From NCBI RefSeq assembly GCF_001698125.1, contig NZ_CP013854.1, forward strand, positions 1,550,001 through 1,614,000: DNA of 64,000 bases, in the 5' to 3' direction. The number at the start of each line of letters is the position of its first letter. Position 1 is the stretch's first letter. The translations under genes were made by a program, and so were the position numbers. Shown here piece by piece: positions 32,632 through 41,769 of the stretch. This DNA comes from Pseudonocardia sp. HH130630-07. Its GTDB lineage: Bacteria; Actinomycetota; Actinomycetes; Mycobacteriales; Pseudonocardiaceae. Under the pieces are notes generated by a model. The model did not search any database and was not told the origin of the DNA. It was given only the letters and a program-made list of their open reading frames with translations.

Positions 32632-34181
32632 GCGGCACGTTCCTCGGCACCCCGGCGTTCCCGACCGCGGCCCGGACCGCGCTGGAGGACTCCCAGCTGC
32701 GCCGCAACCTCGCGCACGCCACCGGCACCATCCGGGCCAAGCGGGCCGGCGTCGTCTCCGAGGTCGACGACTGGGAGCAGCTGCGCCTGGCCGGCGAGGC
32801 CATCAAGGACCGGGTGCTGCGCCACCTCCCGGACTACCTGGAGCAGCTGGAACGCTCGCTGGTGGCGGCCGGCGCGACCGTGCACTGGGCCCGGGACGCG
32901 GCGGAGGCCAACCGGATCGTCGTCGACGTCGCGCAGCGGCACGGCACCGACGAGGTCGTCAAGGTCAAGTCGATGGCCACCCAGGAGATCGAGCTCAACG
33001 AGGCGCTGGCGGCCGCGGGCATCCACGCCTGGGAGACCGACCTCGCCGAGCTGATCGTCCAGCTCGGCGACGACCTGCCCAGCCACATCCTGGTCCCGGC
33101 GATCCACCGCAACCGTGCGGAGATCCGGGAGATCTTCCTGCGCGAGATGGGCCGGGCCGGCCGCGCGGCGCCCGACGACCTGACCGACGAGCCCGCGCGA
33201 CTGGCCGCCGCGGCCCGGACGCACCTGCGGGAGAAGTTCCTGCGGGCGAAGGTCGCGGTGTCCGGTGCGAACTTCGCGGTCGCCGAGACCGGGACGCTGA
33301 CCGTCGTCGAGTCCGAGGGCAACGGCCGGATGTGCCTGACCCTGCCCGAGGTGCTGGTGTCGGTGGTCGGGATCGAGAAGGTGCTGCCGACCTTCCAGGA
33401 CCTCGACGTGATGCTGCAGCTGCTGCCGCGCAGCTCCACCGGCGAGCGGATGAACCCCTACACCTCGACCTGGACCGGGGTGACGCCCGGCGACGGCCCG
33501 CAGGAGGTGCACGTGGTGCTGCTGGACAACGGCCGGACCGACGTGCTGGCCGACCCGACCGGCCGCCAGGCGCTGCGCTGCATCCGCTGCTCGGCGTGCC
33601 TCAACGTGTGCCCGGTCTACGAGCGCACCGGCGGGCACGCCTACGGCTCGGTCTACCCCGGCCCGATCGGCGCGATCCTCACCCCGCAGCTGCGCGGCGT
33701 CGGCACCGACGCCCAGACCGACTCGCTGCCCTACGCCTCCAGCCTGTGCGGGGCGTGCTTCGAGGTGTGCCCGGTGCGCATCGACATCCCGGAGGTTCTG
33801 GTGCACCTGCGCGGCGAGGTCGTGCGCGCGCACCAGCGGGCGAGCCGGGTGCCGTCGGTGCAGGACATGGCGATGAAGGCGGCATCCTGGACGCTGTCCT
33901 CCGCCGCCCGCACCGGCGCCGCGGAGAAGGTGGCGGGGCTCGGCGGTCGGCTGGCCGGGCGGCTCGGCCGGACCGCACCGGGTGGCCGCGCGGTGCTCGG
34001 TGCACTGCCCGGCCCGGCGAGCCCGTGGGCGGACTCGCGGGACGTCCCGGTACCGGCGGCCGAGTCGTTCCGGAGCTGGTGGGAACGCACCGACGGCGGC
34101 CGGAGTCGGAGCGACAACACCGACGGCGGCCGGAGCGACGGCCCGGCGGACCCCGCGCCGGGTGCGGAGGGCGGACGATGA
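32628..34181 (+). CDS. lutB: L-lactate dehydrogenase complex subunit LutB
   Basis: The 517-residue protein has the LutB core (VVKVKSMATQEIELNEALAA, then KVAVSGANFAVAETGTLTVV) and a ferredoxin-like part with two 4Fe-4S motifs, CIRCSACLNVCPVY and CGACFEVCPVRIDI. It passes electrons within the Lut complex. The final 60 residues are a low-complexity tail with a GGRS repeat (DGGRSRSDNTDGGRSDG). It overlaps lutA and lutC by ATGA junctions, so the three are translationally coupled. Confidence 0.92.
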   Translation: MSGTFLGTPAFPTAARTALEDSQLRRNLAHATGTIRAKRAGVVSEVDDWEQLRLAGEAIKDRVLRHLPDYLEQLERSLVAAGATVHWARDAAEANRIVVDVAQRHGTDEVVKVKSMATQEIELNEALAAAGIHAWETDLAELIVQLGDDLPSHILVPAIHRNRAEIREIFLREMGRAGRAAPDDLTDEPARLAAAARTHLREKFLRAKVAVSGANFAVAETGTLTVVESEGNGRMCLTLPEVLVSVVGIEKVLPTFQDLDVMLQLLPRSSTGERMNPYTSTWTGVTPGDGPQEVHVVLLDNGRTDVLADPTGRQALRCIRCSACLNVCPVYERTGGHAYGSVYPGPIGAILTPQLRGVGTDAQTDSLPYASSLCGACFEVCPVRIDIPEVLVHLRGEVVRAHQRASRVPSVQDMAMKAASWTLSSAARTGAAEKVAGLGGRLAGRLGRTAPGGRAVLGALPGPASPWADSRDVPVPAAESFRSWWERTDGGRSRSDNTDGGRSDGPADPAPGAEGGR

Positions 34182-34831
34182 GCGCGCGCGAGGCCATCCT
34201 GCAGCGGGCCCGGCGGGCGCTGGCCGACGTCCCGGCGGGTGACCCGGTCACCGACGTCCCCGTGGTCCGGCCGGCGCCGGGTCCGGCACCCGAGGGCGCC
34301 GCGGTCGTGGACCTGTTCGCCGAGCGCGTGGCCGACTACCGGGCCGTCGTCGAGCGGGCGGACACCGGCGGGGCCGCGGCGCTGGTCGCCGGTGCCCTGG
34401 CCGCGCGCACCCCGCTCGCCGGCGACGGACGGCTGCGGATCCTCGTCCCGCCGGGCTTCCCGGACGGGCTGGTCCCCGGCGACGTCGACGTCGTCACCGA
34501 CGGGCCCGAGGTGACCGTCGCCGAGCTGGACCGCTGCGACGGCGTGCTGTCGACGGCGGCCGTCGGCATCGCCGAGACCGGCACCATCGTGCTGGACCAC
34601 GGTCCCGGGCAGGGCCGCAGGGCCGCCACCCTGGTGCCGGACCTGCACGTGTGCGTGGTGCGCTCCGACCAGGTCGTGCCCGGCGTCCCGGACGCGGTCG
34701 CCCTGCTCGACCCGGCCCGCCCGCACACCTGGATCAGCGGCCCCAGCGCGACCAGCGACATCGAGCTCGACCGGGTGGAGGGCGTACACGGCCCGCGCAC
34801 CCTGCACGTCGTGCTCCTCACCCCCCACTGA
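34178..34831 (+). CDS. lutC: L-lactate utilization protein LutC
   Basis: The 217-residue protein is the small LUD-domain subunit: REAILQRARRALADVP at the start, then CDGVLSTAAVGIAETGTIVL and HTWISGPSATSDIELDRVEG with the conserved SATSDIE motif, and VHGPRTLHVVLL at the end. It completes the lutABC operon. A perfect 12-bp hairpin follows. Confidence 0.92.
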   Translation: MSAREAILQRARRALADVPAGDPVTDVPVVRPAPGPAPEGAAVVDLFAERVADYRAVVERADTGGAAALVAGALAARTPLAGDGRLRILVPPGFPDGLVPGDVDVVTDGPEVTVAELDRCDGVLSTAAVGIAETGTIVLDHGPGQGRRAATLVPDLHVCVVRSDQVVPGVPDAVALLDPARPHTWISGPSATSDIELDRVEGVHGPRTLHVVLLTPH

Positions 34832-34863
34832 CCGACGCCACCGGCGACCTCGCAGAGCCACCG

Positions 34864-34899
34864 GCGACCTCGCAGGGCCGGCGGGCGCTGCGAGGTCGC
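34864..34899 (+). terminator. Terminator hairpin after lutC, with direct repeat
   Basis: GCGACCTCGCAG (34864-34875) pairs perfectly with CTGCGAGGTCGC (34888-34899) around a 12-base loop, 32 bp after the lutC stop. The left arm is part of a 19-bp direct repeat GCCACCGGCGACCTCGCAG (34837-34855 and 34857-34875), so an alternative hairpin can form with the first copy. Confidence 0.65.
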
Positions 34900-35048
34900 G
34901 GCACGGCCTGCGCGGTCCGCGCCGGTGTGGGGCGGAACCGGGCAATTGTGCGAAGTCGTGTCTCTGTGCAACGGGGAGCCCGTAGGCTCTGCCGCGTGCA
35001 CACACCGGATGGATGCCCTGCTCGGACACGATCCGGCCCGGTGACCCG

Positions 35049-36026
35049 ATGAGCGGACTGTTCGCCCTGCTCGACGACGTCGCGGCGCTGGTGCGGATCA
35101 CCGCCGCCTCGCTCGACGACGTCGCGGGCGCGGCCGGGCGGGCCGGGGCGAAGGCGGCCGGCGTCGTCGTGGACGACGCCGCGGTCACCCCGCGCTACGT
35201 GCAGGGCCTCAAGCCGGAGCGGGAGCTGTCGATCATCCGGCGGATCGCCGTCGGATCGCTGCGCAACAAGCTGCTGATCATCCTCCCGGTCGCGCTGCTG
35301 CTGAGCCAGTTCGCGCCGTGGCTGCTCACCCCGATCCTCATGCTCGGCGGCCTCTACCTCTGCTACGAGGGCGCGGAGAAGATCTGGGAGGCGCTGAGCG
35401 GGCACGGTCACGCCCCGGAGGAGAAGGACGAGCAGGCCGCCGCCGATCCCGCCGCCCACGAGAAGAAGGTCGTGTCCGGCGCCGTCCGCACCGACTTCAT
35501 CCTCTCCGCCGAGATCATGGTCATCGCCCTGAACGAGGTCGCGGCGGAGGCGTTCGTGGCCCGCGCGATCATCCTCGCGGTGGTCGCCGTCGCGATCACG
35601 ATCCTGGTCTACGGCGTGGTCGCGCTGATCGTGAAGATGGACGACGCGGGGCTCGCACTGGCCCGCCGCGGGACGGGCGCGGTGGCGGCGTTCGGCCGCG
35701 GGATGGTGCGGGCCATGCCGGTCGTGCTGTCGGTGCTCTCGGTCGTCGGCATCGCGGCGATGCTGTGGGTCGGCGGGCACATCCTGCTGGTCGGGACGGA
35801 CGAGCTGGGCTTCGTCGTGCTGTACGAGATCGTGCACCACGTCGAGGTGCTGGTGCACGACGCGACCGGCGCGCTGGGCGGGTTCCTCGGCTGGCTGACC
35901 AACACGATCGGCTCGGCGATCCTCGGGATCGTGGTCGGGGCCGCCGTCGTCGCGGTGCTGCACCTGATCCCGTGGCGGCGGCGCGCGACCGAGGACCGGA
36001 CCGATTCCGCGACCGGAGCAGCCTGA
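35049..36026 (+). CDS. DUF808 family membrane protein (YedI-like)
   Basis: The 325-residue protein matches DUF808: SGLFALLDDVAALVRITAAS at the start, then KAAGVVVDDAAVTPRYVQGL, SIIRRIAVGSLRNKL, LGGLYLCYEGAEKIWEAL and a C-terminal half with HHVEVLVHDATGALGG. Several membrane helices are evident. The family is widespread and its function unknown. The ATG start lies in GTGACCCGATGAGC. It stands alone between lutC and a DUF3800 gene. Confidence 0.88.
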   Translation: MSGLFALLDDVAALVRITAASLDDVAGAAGRAGAKAAGVVVDDAAVTPRYVQGLKPERELSIIRRIAVGSLRNKLLIILPVALLLSQFAPWLLTPILMLGGLYLCYEGAEKIWEALSGHGHAPEEKDEQAAADPAAHEKKVVSGAVRTDFILSAEIMVIALNEVAAEAFVARAIILAVVAVAITILVYGVVALIVKMDDAGLALARRGTGAVAAFGRGMVRAMPVVLSVLSVVGIAAMLWVGGHILLVGTDELGFVVLYEIVHHVEVLVHDATGALGGFLGWLTNTIGSAILGIVVGAAVVAVLHLIPWRRRATEDRTDSATGAA

Positions 36027-36131
36027 CGTCCTGCCTCAGGTGACGCGCGAGCGAACCGTGACACCCAGGCGATGACGCCGTACGCTGATCGGTACGGGAA
36101 GACCGGGATACCGGGAATCCTGTCCGCCTTG

Positions 36132-36155
36132 GGCCCCGTCCGTCGTGACGGGGCC
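36132..36155 (+). terminator. Terminator-like hairpin
   Basis: GGCCCCGTC (36132-36140) pairs with GACGGGGCC (36147-36155) around CGTCGT and is followed by TTCGT. It lies about 105 bp after the DUF808 stop in a gap (36027-36208) that has no gene. It could end the DUF808 transcript, or it could be the 3' end of a short RNA started near 36085. Confidence 0.6.
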
Positions 36156-36208
36156 TTCGTGCATCCGTGCCGGTCGAACGGCGTGATCGGCCGGTGCTTC
36201 TCCCACCA

Positions 36209-36931
36209 TCAGCGCGGCCAGATCCGTTGCCGGACGATCTGTGGCTGCAGCAGTGCGTAGAGCCGTGCCCACGACGCCTCCGCGCGCGGGTCGGTCTCCT
36301 CGTGGGTCGTGCGCCGCCGGTGGACGAAGGTGGCGAGATCGGCCGCCTGCAGCAGTCGCGAACTGTGCGACGGGGTGAAATAGATGGTGTCGACGATGCG
36401 ATCGAGGACCTGGGCCCGATAACCCCAGGTGCCGGTCCGTTGCGCGGTCCACAGGTTGCGGCGGTGCTCGTCGCGCTGGTCGACCTCGTCCGCGAGGAGC
36501 AGGGCGAACGTCGGTGTCGCCGTGCCCCGTTCGATCTGACGGGCGTACTCGTTGACCCGTTCCATGGTCCAGGTCAGGGCCAGGGAATGCGGGTTCTGCG
36601 GCGCGGAGTAGAGCCGGGAGTGCTTGGCACGATCAATACCCTGCACGATGAACCGGGCATCGTGCCGGGCTATCGCTGTCAGCACCTGCTCGTAGATCCC
36701 GATCCGAGCGCGCAGCATCCGCGCCATCGGTTTCCATCCGCCCTTGGCGCCGACCAGCTCGTGGGCGTGCAACTCGAGCGAGACGTCGATTCCCGGATAG
36801 TTCGCCGCGGCTCTGGCGAGCACGGCATCGAGATCCGCGGTGAGCGGGCGAGCAGCTGCCTCGCCGACGACGAGAGCACCGATGAAGTAGTGCGTGTCGG
36901 TGTAGGACTCGTCGAGGTACGCGAGGAGCAC
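36209..36931 (-). CDS. DUF3800 domain-containing protein
   Basis: The 240-residue protein starts with MLLAYLDESYTDTHYFIGAL, the YLDES motif of DUF3800, and has SLELHAHELVGAKGGW, FALLLADEVDQRDEH and SRLLQAADLATFVHRR. These conserved acidic residues suggest an RNase H-like nuclease fold, and DUF3800 genes are often found on mobile or defence-related DNA. It has no obvious partner here. Base composition is slightly less GC-rich than its neighbours, which hints at transfer. Confidence 0.85.
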   Translation of the reverse strand: MLLAYLDESYTDTHYFIGALVVGEAAARPLTADLDAVLARAAANYPGIDVSLELHAHELVGAKGGWKPMARMLRARIGIYEQVLTAIARHDARFIVQGIDRAKHSRLYSAPQNPHSLALTWTMERVNEYARQIERGTATPTFALLLADEVDQRDEHRRNLWTAQRTGTWGYRAQVLDRIVDTIYFTPSHSSRLLQAADLATFVHRRRTTHEETDPRAEASWARLYALLQPQIVRQRIWPR

Positions 36932-36986
36932 ACGTCATCATCGCTCGGTACGGGCCGGCACCACGGCCGAACGCGCAGAGTCGCGC

Positions 36987-38330
36987 TCAGACCGGTTCCC
37001 GCGCCGACTCCGCCTGACGTCGAGCGAGCGACTCCCGGTACCGGTCCGGCGACAGCGCTGCCGCGACGATCGTGATCAGCACCATCGCGGACATGTAGAG
37101 CGCGATCGCGTCGTACCCCCCGGTGGCGTCCAGCAGCGCCGTCGCGATCACCGGGGCCAGACCGCCGGCGAGCACGCTGGCGCCCTGCGCCCCGATCGAC
37201 GCGCCGCTGTAGCGGACCTCGGGCTCGAACAGCTCGGAGAAGTAGGCCGGCTGCGGCGCGTAGACCGCGGAGTTGCCGACGTTCACCGCGACGACCGTGG
37301 CCAGCACGATCAGCGGCAGCGACCGGGTGTCGAGCGCCCAGAAGTACGGCCAGCTCATCGCGAGCAGCACGAACGATCCCCACAGGACGACCCGCCGTCG
37401 TCCCCAGCGGTCGCAGGCCCAGCCGTAGAACGGGATGCTGACGAGCCCGACCGCCGAGGACACGATCACGGCGAGCAGCAGGTCACCGCGGGCCATCCCG
37501 AGCGCGACGGTGCCGTAGGTCAGCACGAACGTGGTGTGGATGTAGAAGGTGCTGTTCTCGGCGAACCGCAGCCCGGCGGCCCGCAGGACGTTCACCGGCT
37601 GGCGGCGGAACACCGCGAGCACCGGCGTCCGCTCGATCCGCCCGGCGGCCTTCGCCGCGGTGAACACCGGCGACTCGTGGACCTTCAGCCGGATCACGAT
37701 GCCGAGTACGACCAGGACGATCGACGCCAGGAACGGCACCCGCCAGCCCCAGGCCAGGAACGCGTCCTCGGACATCACCGACGACATGACCAGCAGCGAC
37801 AGGTTGGCCGTCAGCATCCCGGCCGGGACGCCCATCTGCGGGAAGCTGCCGAAGAACCCGCGCCGGTGCGGCGGGGCGAACTCGACCGCCATCACCGCGG
37901 CCGCGCCCCACTCGCCGCCGAGGCCGATGCCCTGCACGATCCGCAGCAGCACCAGCAGGACCGGTGCGGCGACCCCGATCGTCTCGTAGGTCGGCAGCAG
38001 CCCGACGACAAACGTCCCGCCGCCCATCAGCAGCACCGACAGCACCAGCATCGACTTGCGCCCGATCCGGTCGCCGTAGTGCGCGAAGATCACGCCGCCG
38101 AACGGGCGGGCCACGAAACCGACGCCGAACGTCGACAGGGCCAGCAGGGTCCCGGTCAGCGGGTCGGCCGTCGGGAAGAACAGCTTGCCGAACACCAGCG
38201 CGGCCGCGGCGCCGTAGACGAAGAAGTCGAACCACTCGATCGACGTGCCGATCAGGGTGGCCGCGGCGACCCGGCGGGTCTCCTTCGGATCGGGGGTCGT
38301 GCCCGGTGTCGTGAGATCGGGACGCGCCAT
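36987..38330 (-). CDS. MFS transporter, metabolite:H+ symporter (MHS) family
   Basis: The 447-residue protein has twelve membrane segments and MHS-family signatures: GTSIEWFDFFVYGAAAALVF at the front, GVIFAHYGDRIGRKSMLVLS between helices 2 and 3, and RIVQGIGLGGEWGAAAVMAV. The group includes carriers for citrate, shikimate, alpha-ketoglutarate and aromatic acids. ATG 38330 is set by the family start; the longer open frame upstream is antisense to ligI. It is divergent from the PDC operon, so uptake of PDC or another aromatic acid is plausible. Confidence 0.88.
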   Translation of the reverse strand: MARPDLTTPGTTPDPKETRRVAAATLIGTSIEWFDFFVYGAAAALVFGKLFFPTADPLTGTLLALSTFGVGFVARPFGGVIFAHYGDRIGRKSMLVLSVLLMGGGTFVVGLLPTYETIGVAAPVLLVLLRIVQGIGLGGEWGAAAVMAVEFAPPHRRGFFGSFPQMGVPAGMLTANLSLLVMSSVMSEDAFLAWGWRVPFLASIVLVVLGIVIRLKVHESPVFTAAKAAGRIERTPVLAVFRRQPVNVLRAAGLRFAENSTFYIHTTFVLTYGTVALGMARGDLLLAVIVSSAVGLVSIPFYGWACDRWGRRRVVLWGSFVLLAMSWPYFWALDTRSLPLIVLATVVAVNVGNSAVYAPQPAYFSELFEPEVRYSGASIGAQGASVLAGGLAPVIATALLDATGGYDAIALYMSAMVLITIVAAALSPDRYRESLARRQAESAREPV

Positions 38331-38705
38331 CGAACCCTCCCGCGCTGCGGAGTCGCCGTCGACTGTGACGCGCACCATACGTTGCTCCGGGTAACCGCAC
38401 CAGAGCCCGGCCCGCCGGGGCGGGACGCGTGCCGAGATGCGCACGAGCGGGCCGATCCCCGCCGCAGGGCCCTCTGACGTGCACCTCGGCGCGCGGGGGC
38501 GGGCGGCACGTGTCCCCCGCACGTACGGGCGGCGGCGACGTGACCCGGCACGCGCGTGGGCCGGCGCCCACCGCGCGCGAGCACCGTACTCGTCACCAAA
38601 ATTGTTAACAATTACGTCGGACATCTTGTGCTCGAAACTGGCCGGACGTAGCGTCCTGCGCGCCGGACGCCCCCGGGGCGCCGGAGTTCGCGAGAGGAGG
38701 CGGAG
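38331..38705. promoter_or_regulatory. Divergent control region between the MHS transporter and ligI
   Basis: This 375-bp gap has no gene. It includes the perfect 14-bp palindrome AATTGTTAACAATT (38600-38613), which contains the GntR consensus TNGTNNACNA. The palindrome lies 92 bp before the TTG start of ligI, and its AT-rich bases stand out in a very GC-rich context. Almost the same site occurs before ligJ (44666-44679). Confidence 0.75.
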
Positions 38706-39653
38706 TTGCCCAGCGACAGCACACCGCCGGCTGCGGCGGCACCCGTCGTCACGCCCGGCTGGCTCGCACCCCATCCCGACCCGTCGGTACCGACGCTCGC
38801 CCTGCCCCCCGGCACGGTCGACGCGCACTGTCACGTGTTCGGCCCGGCCGCGCGGTTCCCCTTCGCCCCGCAGCGCACGTACACGCCGTGCGACGCCGGC
38901 CGGGAGGATCTCGACGCCCTGCACGCCCGGCTCGGGATCGACCGCCGGGTGATCGTCCAGGCGACCTGCCACGGCGCCGACAACAGCGCGATGGTGGACG
39001 CCGTCCGCGCGGCGGGCGACCGGGCCCGCGGGATCGCCACCCTCCGTCCGGACGTGTCCGACGCCGAGCTGGCCGACCTGCACGACGCGGGCGTCCGCGG
39101 GGTGCGGTTCACCTTCGTCCGGCGGCTGGCCGCCCTCCCCCCGCTCGACGACCTCACCCGGATCGCGGCCCGGATCGCGCCGCTCGGGTGGCACGCCGTC
39201 GTCTACTTCGAGGCCGCCGACCTGCCCGATCTCGAGGGTTTCCTCGGCACGCTCCCGGTCCCGCTGGTCGTCGACCACATGGGCCGCCCGGACGTGACCG
39301 CCGATCCGGACGGTCCCGGGTTCGCCCGGTTCCTGCGCTTCGCCGACCGGAACCGGTGCTGGGTCAAGGTGAGCTGCCCGGAGCGGCTGACCCGCACCGG
39401 CCCCCCGGCGCGCGACGGCGAGCGGGCCGCCTACACCGACGTCGTCCCGTTCGCCCGCCGGGTCGTCGCCGAGCTCGGTGACCGCGCCCTGTGGGGCACC
39501 GACTGGCCGCATCCCAACCTCACCGACCACATGCCCGACGACGGGCTGCTGGTCGACCACGTCGCGCACCTGACCGGCGGCGGGTCCGCGGCGCTGCAGC
39601 GGCTGCTCGTGGACAACCCCACGGCCCTGTACTGGCCCCAGGAGAGCGCATGA
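38706..39653 (+). CDS. ligI: 2-pyrone-4,6-dicarboxylate lactonase
   Basis: The 315-residue protein is an amidohydrolase-fold enzyme that opens PDC to 4-oxalomesaconate. The characteristic stretches are VDAHCHVFGPAARFPFAPQ, RTYTPCDAG, LVVDHMGRPDVTADP and ALWGTDWPHPNLTDHMPD, all close to LigI. The TTG start at 38706 is chosen because GAGAGGAGG ends five bases before it. The stop overlaps the transporter start (ATGA). It is the first gene of a four-gene operon (ligI, transporter, ligK, ligU). Confidence 0.88.
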   Translation: MPSDSTPPAAAAPVVTPGWLAPHPDPSVPTLALPPGTVDAHCHVFGPAARFPFAPQRTYTPCDAGREDLDALHARLGIDRRVIVQATCHGADNSAMVDAVRAAGDRARGIATLRPDVSDAELADLHDAGVRGVRFTFVRRLAALPPLDDLTRIAARIAPLGWHAVVYFEAADLPDLEGFLGTLPVPLVVDHMGRPDVTADPDGPGFARFLRFADRNRCWVKVSCPERLTRTGPPARDGERAAYTDVVPFARRVVAELGDRALWGTDWPHPNLTDHMPDDGLLVDHVAHLTGGGSAALQRLLVDNPTALYWPQESA

Positions 39654-41050
39654 CCACCCCGCACCCCAACGCCACGAACCGGCTGGACCGGTTGCCGATC
39701 GGCCGCTTCCACAAGGTCACGCTGGTCGCGGTGGCGTTCGCCTACTTCTTCGAGTTCGCCGACATCAACAGCTTCGCGACGACCGCGCCCCAGCTGGTGC
39801 GGCTGTGGGGCGTGACGGTCGACCAGATCGCCTACGTGACGTCGCTGTCGTTCGTCGGCATGTTCGTCGGTTCGGTGGTCGCCGGACGGCTCGCCGACCG
39901 GTGGGGCCGCCGGAGCACCCTGATCGGGACCACCGTCTGGTTCTCGGTGTTCTCGATGACCTCCGCGTTCGCCTGGGACATCGTCTCGATGGGCGTGTTC
40001 CGGGTGCTGACCTCGGCCGGGCTGGCGGCGATGACCGTCGTCGCGGTCATCTACGTCAACGAGATCTACCCGGCGGCGGTCCGGGGCCGGTACCAGGCGT
40101 ACGCGATCGTCATCGGCATCTGCGGGACGCCGGTCACCAACCTGATCGCCAGCGCCGTGGTCCCGCTCGCGGACTGGACCTGGCGACTGGTCTACGTCTG
40201 GGGCGCGCTCGGCATCGCGTTCCTGTTCTTCGCCCGCCGGATCGTCGAGTCCCCGCGCTGGTACGAGAGCCGCGGCCGCTACGACGAGGCCGAGGCCGTG
40301 CTGAGCCGGATCGAGCACGAGGTGGCCGCCGAGCACGGCCCGCTCGCCGAGCCGGCGCAGGCGCGTCCGGACACCACGGCCCCGGCGACCAGGGCCCCGC
40401 TGCGGCTGCTGCTGCAGCGCCGCTACCTGGTACCGACCGCGGTGCTGACGGTGCTCTGGGTGACCCAGACGATCGGCTTCTTCGGCTACTCCAGCTGGGC
40501 GCCGACGCTGCTCGCCGCCGAAGGGTTCAGCGTCGAGAAGTCGATCTTCTACGTCGCGCTGACGACGGTCGGCGCCCCGCTGGGCTCGCTGCTCGCCGCA
40601 CTGGTCACCGACCGGTTCGAGCGCAAGTGGCTGCTCGTCGTGTTCGGCCTGGCGATCGCCGCCTGCGGCCTGCTCTACGGCCTGACGTTCGACCCGCTGT
40701 TCATCGTGGCCTTCGGCTTCCTGGTCAACATGCTCGAACGCGGCTACACCGCACTGGCCTACGCCTACTCCCCCGAGCTGTTCGACATCCGCGGGCGTTC
40801 GCTGGGCACCGGCCTCGCCTACGGGATCGGCCGGCTGTCCAACGCGGTCGGCCCGCTGGTCATCGCCGCGCTGTACACCGGCTCCGGCTACCAGAGCGTC
40901 TTCTTCTTCATCGCCGGGACCTGGACGGTGGGCGCGCTCGTCCTCGCCGTGTTCGGCCGGCGCACCCGGCCCGCCGCCGCCCGCGGACGGGCCGCCACGA
41001 CCGGATCCACCGCGACCCCGGGCCCCGCCCGGCAGGAGGGAACCCCATGA
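39650..41050 (+). CDS. MFS transporter of the PDC operon
   Basis: The 466-residue protein has twelve membrane segments, a loop GRLADRWGRRSTLIGTTVWF after helix 2, RGRYQAYAIVIGICGTPVTN in the first half and FFARRIVESPRWYESRGRYD in the middle loop, as in sugar-porter/AAHS-like carriers. It overlaps ligI and ligK by four bases on each side, so it is part of the pathway operon. Import of PDC or an upstream aromatic acid is the simplest role. Confidence 0.85.
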   Translation: MTTPHPNATNRLDRLPIGRFHKVTLVAVAFAYFFEFADINSFATTAPQLVRLWGVTVDQIAYVTSLSFVGMFVGSVVAGRLADRWGRRSTLIGTTVWFSVFSMTSAFAWDIVSMGVFRVLTSAGLAAMTVVAVIYVNEIYPAAVRGRYQAYAIVIGICGTPVTNLIASAVVPLADWTWRLVYVWGALGIAFLFFARRIVESPRWYESRGRYDEAEAVLSRIEHEVAAEHGPLAEPAQARPDTTAPATRAPLRLLLQRRYLVPTAVLTVLWVTQTIGFFGYSSWAPTLLAAEGFSVEKSIFYVALTTVGAPLGSLLAALVTDRFERKWLLVVFGLAIAACGLLYGLTFDPLFIVAFGFLVNMLERGYTALAYAYSPELFDIRGRSLGTGLAYGIGRLSNAVGPLVIAALYTGSGYQSVFFFIAGTWTVGALVLAVFGRRTRPAAARGRAATTGSTATPGPARQEGTP

Positions 41051-41769
41051 CGACCCCGGACCCGCTGCCCCGCACCGGGGTGATCGTCACCGGCCCGCCG
41101 CGGGCCGACGCCGGCGACGTCGCCACCCTGGCCGGGTTCGGCGTCGCGACCGTGCACGAGGCCCTGGGCCGGGTCGGCTACCTGGGCGCGGACCTGCGGG
41201 CCCGCCAGGACGGGCTCCGGACCGGTGGCACCGCGGTGACCGTCCTGTGCCGCCCCGGCGACAACCTCATGATCCACGCGGCGGTGGAGCAGTGCGCGCC
41301 CGGCGACCTGCTCGTCGTCACCACCAGCTCGCCGTGCGGCGACGGGCTGTTCGGTGAGCTGTTCGCCACCGCACTCGCCCGGCGCGGCGTGCGCGGGCTG
41401 GTGACCACGAGCGGCGTGCGCGACCTCGCCGAGCTGCGGGCGATGGGCTTCGGCGTGTGGTCCGGCGCGGTCAGCGCGCAGGGCTCGGTCAAGGCCAGCG
41501 CGGGCGCGGTGAACGTGCCGGTCGTGATCGGCGGCGAGATCGTCCGCCCGGGCGACGCGGTGCTGGCCGACGACGACGGCGTCGCCGTCGTCGACCGGCG
41601 CCGGGTCCCCGAGGCCGTGTCGGCCGCCCGGGCCCGCACCGAGCGCGAGGAGCAGGCCCGCCGGGCGTTCGCCGGCGGCGAGCTGAGCCTGGACCGCTAC
41701 GGCCTGCGCGACGTGCTGTCGGGGCTCGGCGTCCGCTACGTCCCGGCCGCCGACGCGGGAACCCCGTGA
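41047..41769 (+). CDS. ligK: 4-carboxy-4-hydroxy-2-oxoadipate aldolase
   Basis: The 240-residue protein belongs to the RraA-like class II pyruvate aldolases: GVATVHEALGRVGYLGADLR, NLMIHAAVEQCAPGDLLVVT, and GVRGLVTTSGVRDLAELRAM with the Arg-Asp pair that binds the metal-enolate. It splits 4-carboxy-4-hydroxy-2-oxoadipate to pyruvate and oxaloacetate, the last step of the PDC branch. It could also decarboxylate oxaloacetate. The assignment rests on the lig context because RraA-like proteins are diverse. Confidence 0.83.
   Translation: MTTPDPLPRTGVIVTGPPRADAGDVATLAGFGVATVHEALGRVGYLGADLRARQDGLRTGGTAVTVLCRPGDNLMIHAAVEQCAPGDLLVVTTSSPCGDGLFGELFATALARRGVRGLVTTSGVRDLAELRAMGFGVWSGAVSAQGSVKASAGAVNVPVVIGGEIVRPGDAVLADDDGVAVVDRRRVPEAVSAARARTEREEQARRAFAGGELSLDRYGLRDVLSGLGVRYVPAADAGTP

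Noticed and set aside
36064..36160. A tRNA gene
   Set aside because: No cloverleaf or T-arm sequence can be formed; only a single terminator-like hairpin is seen.
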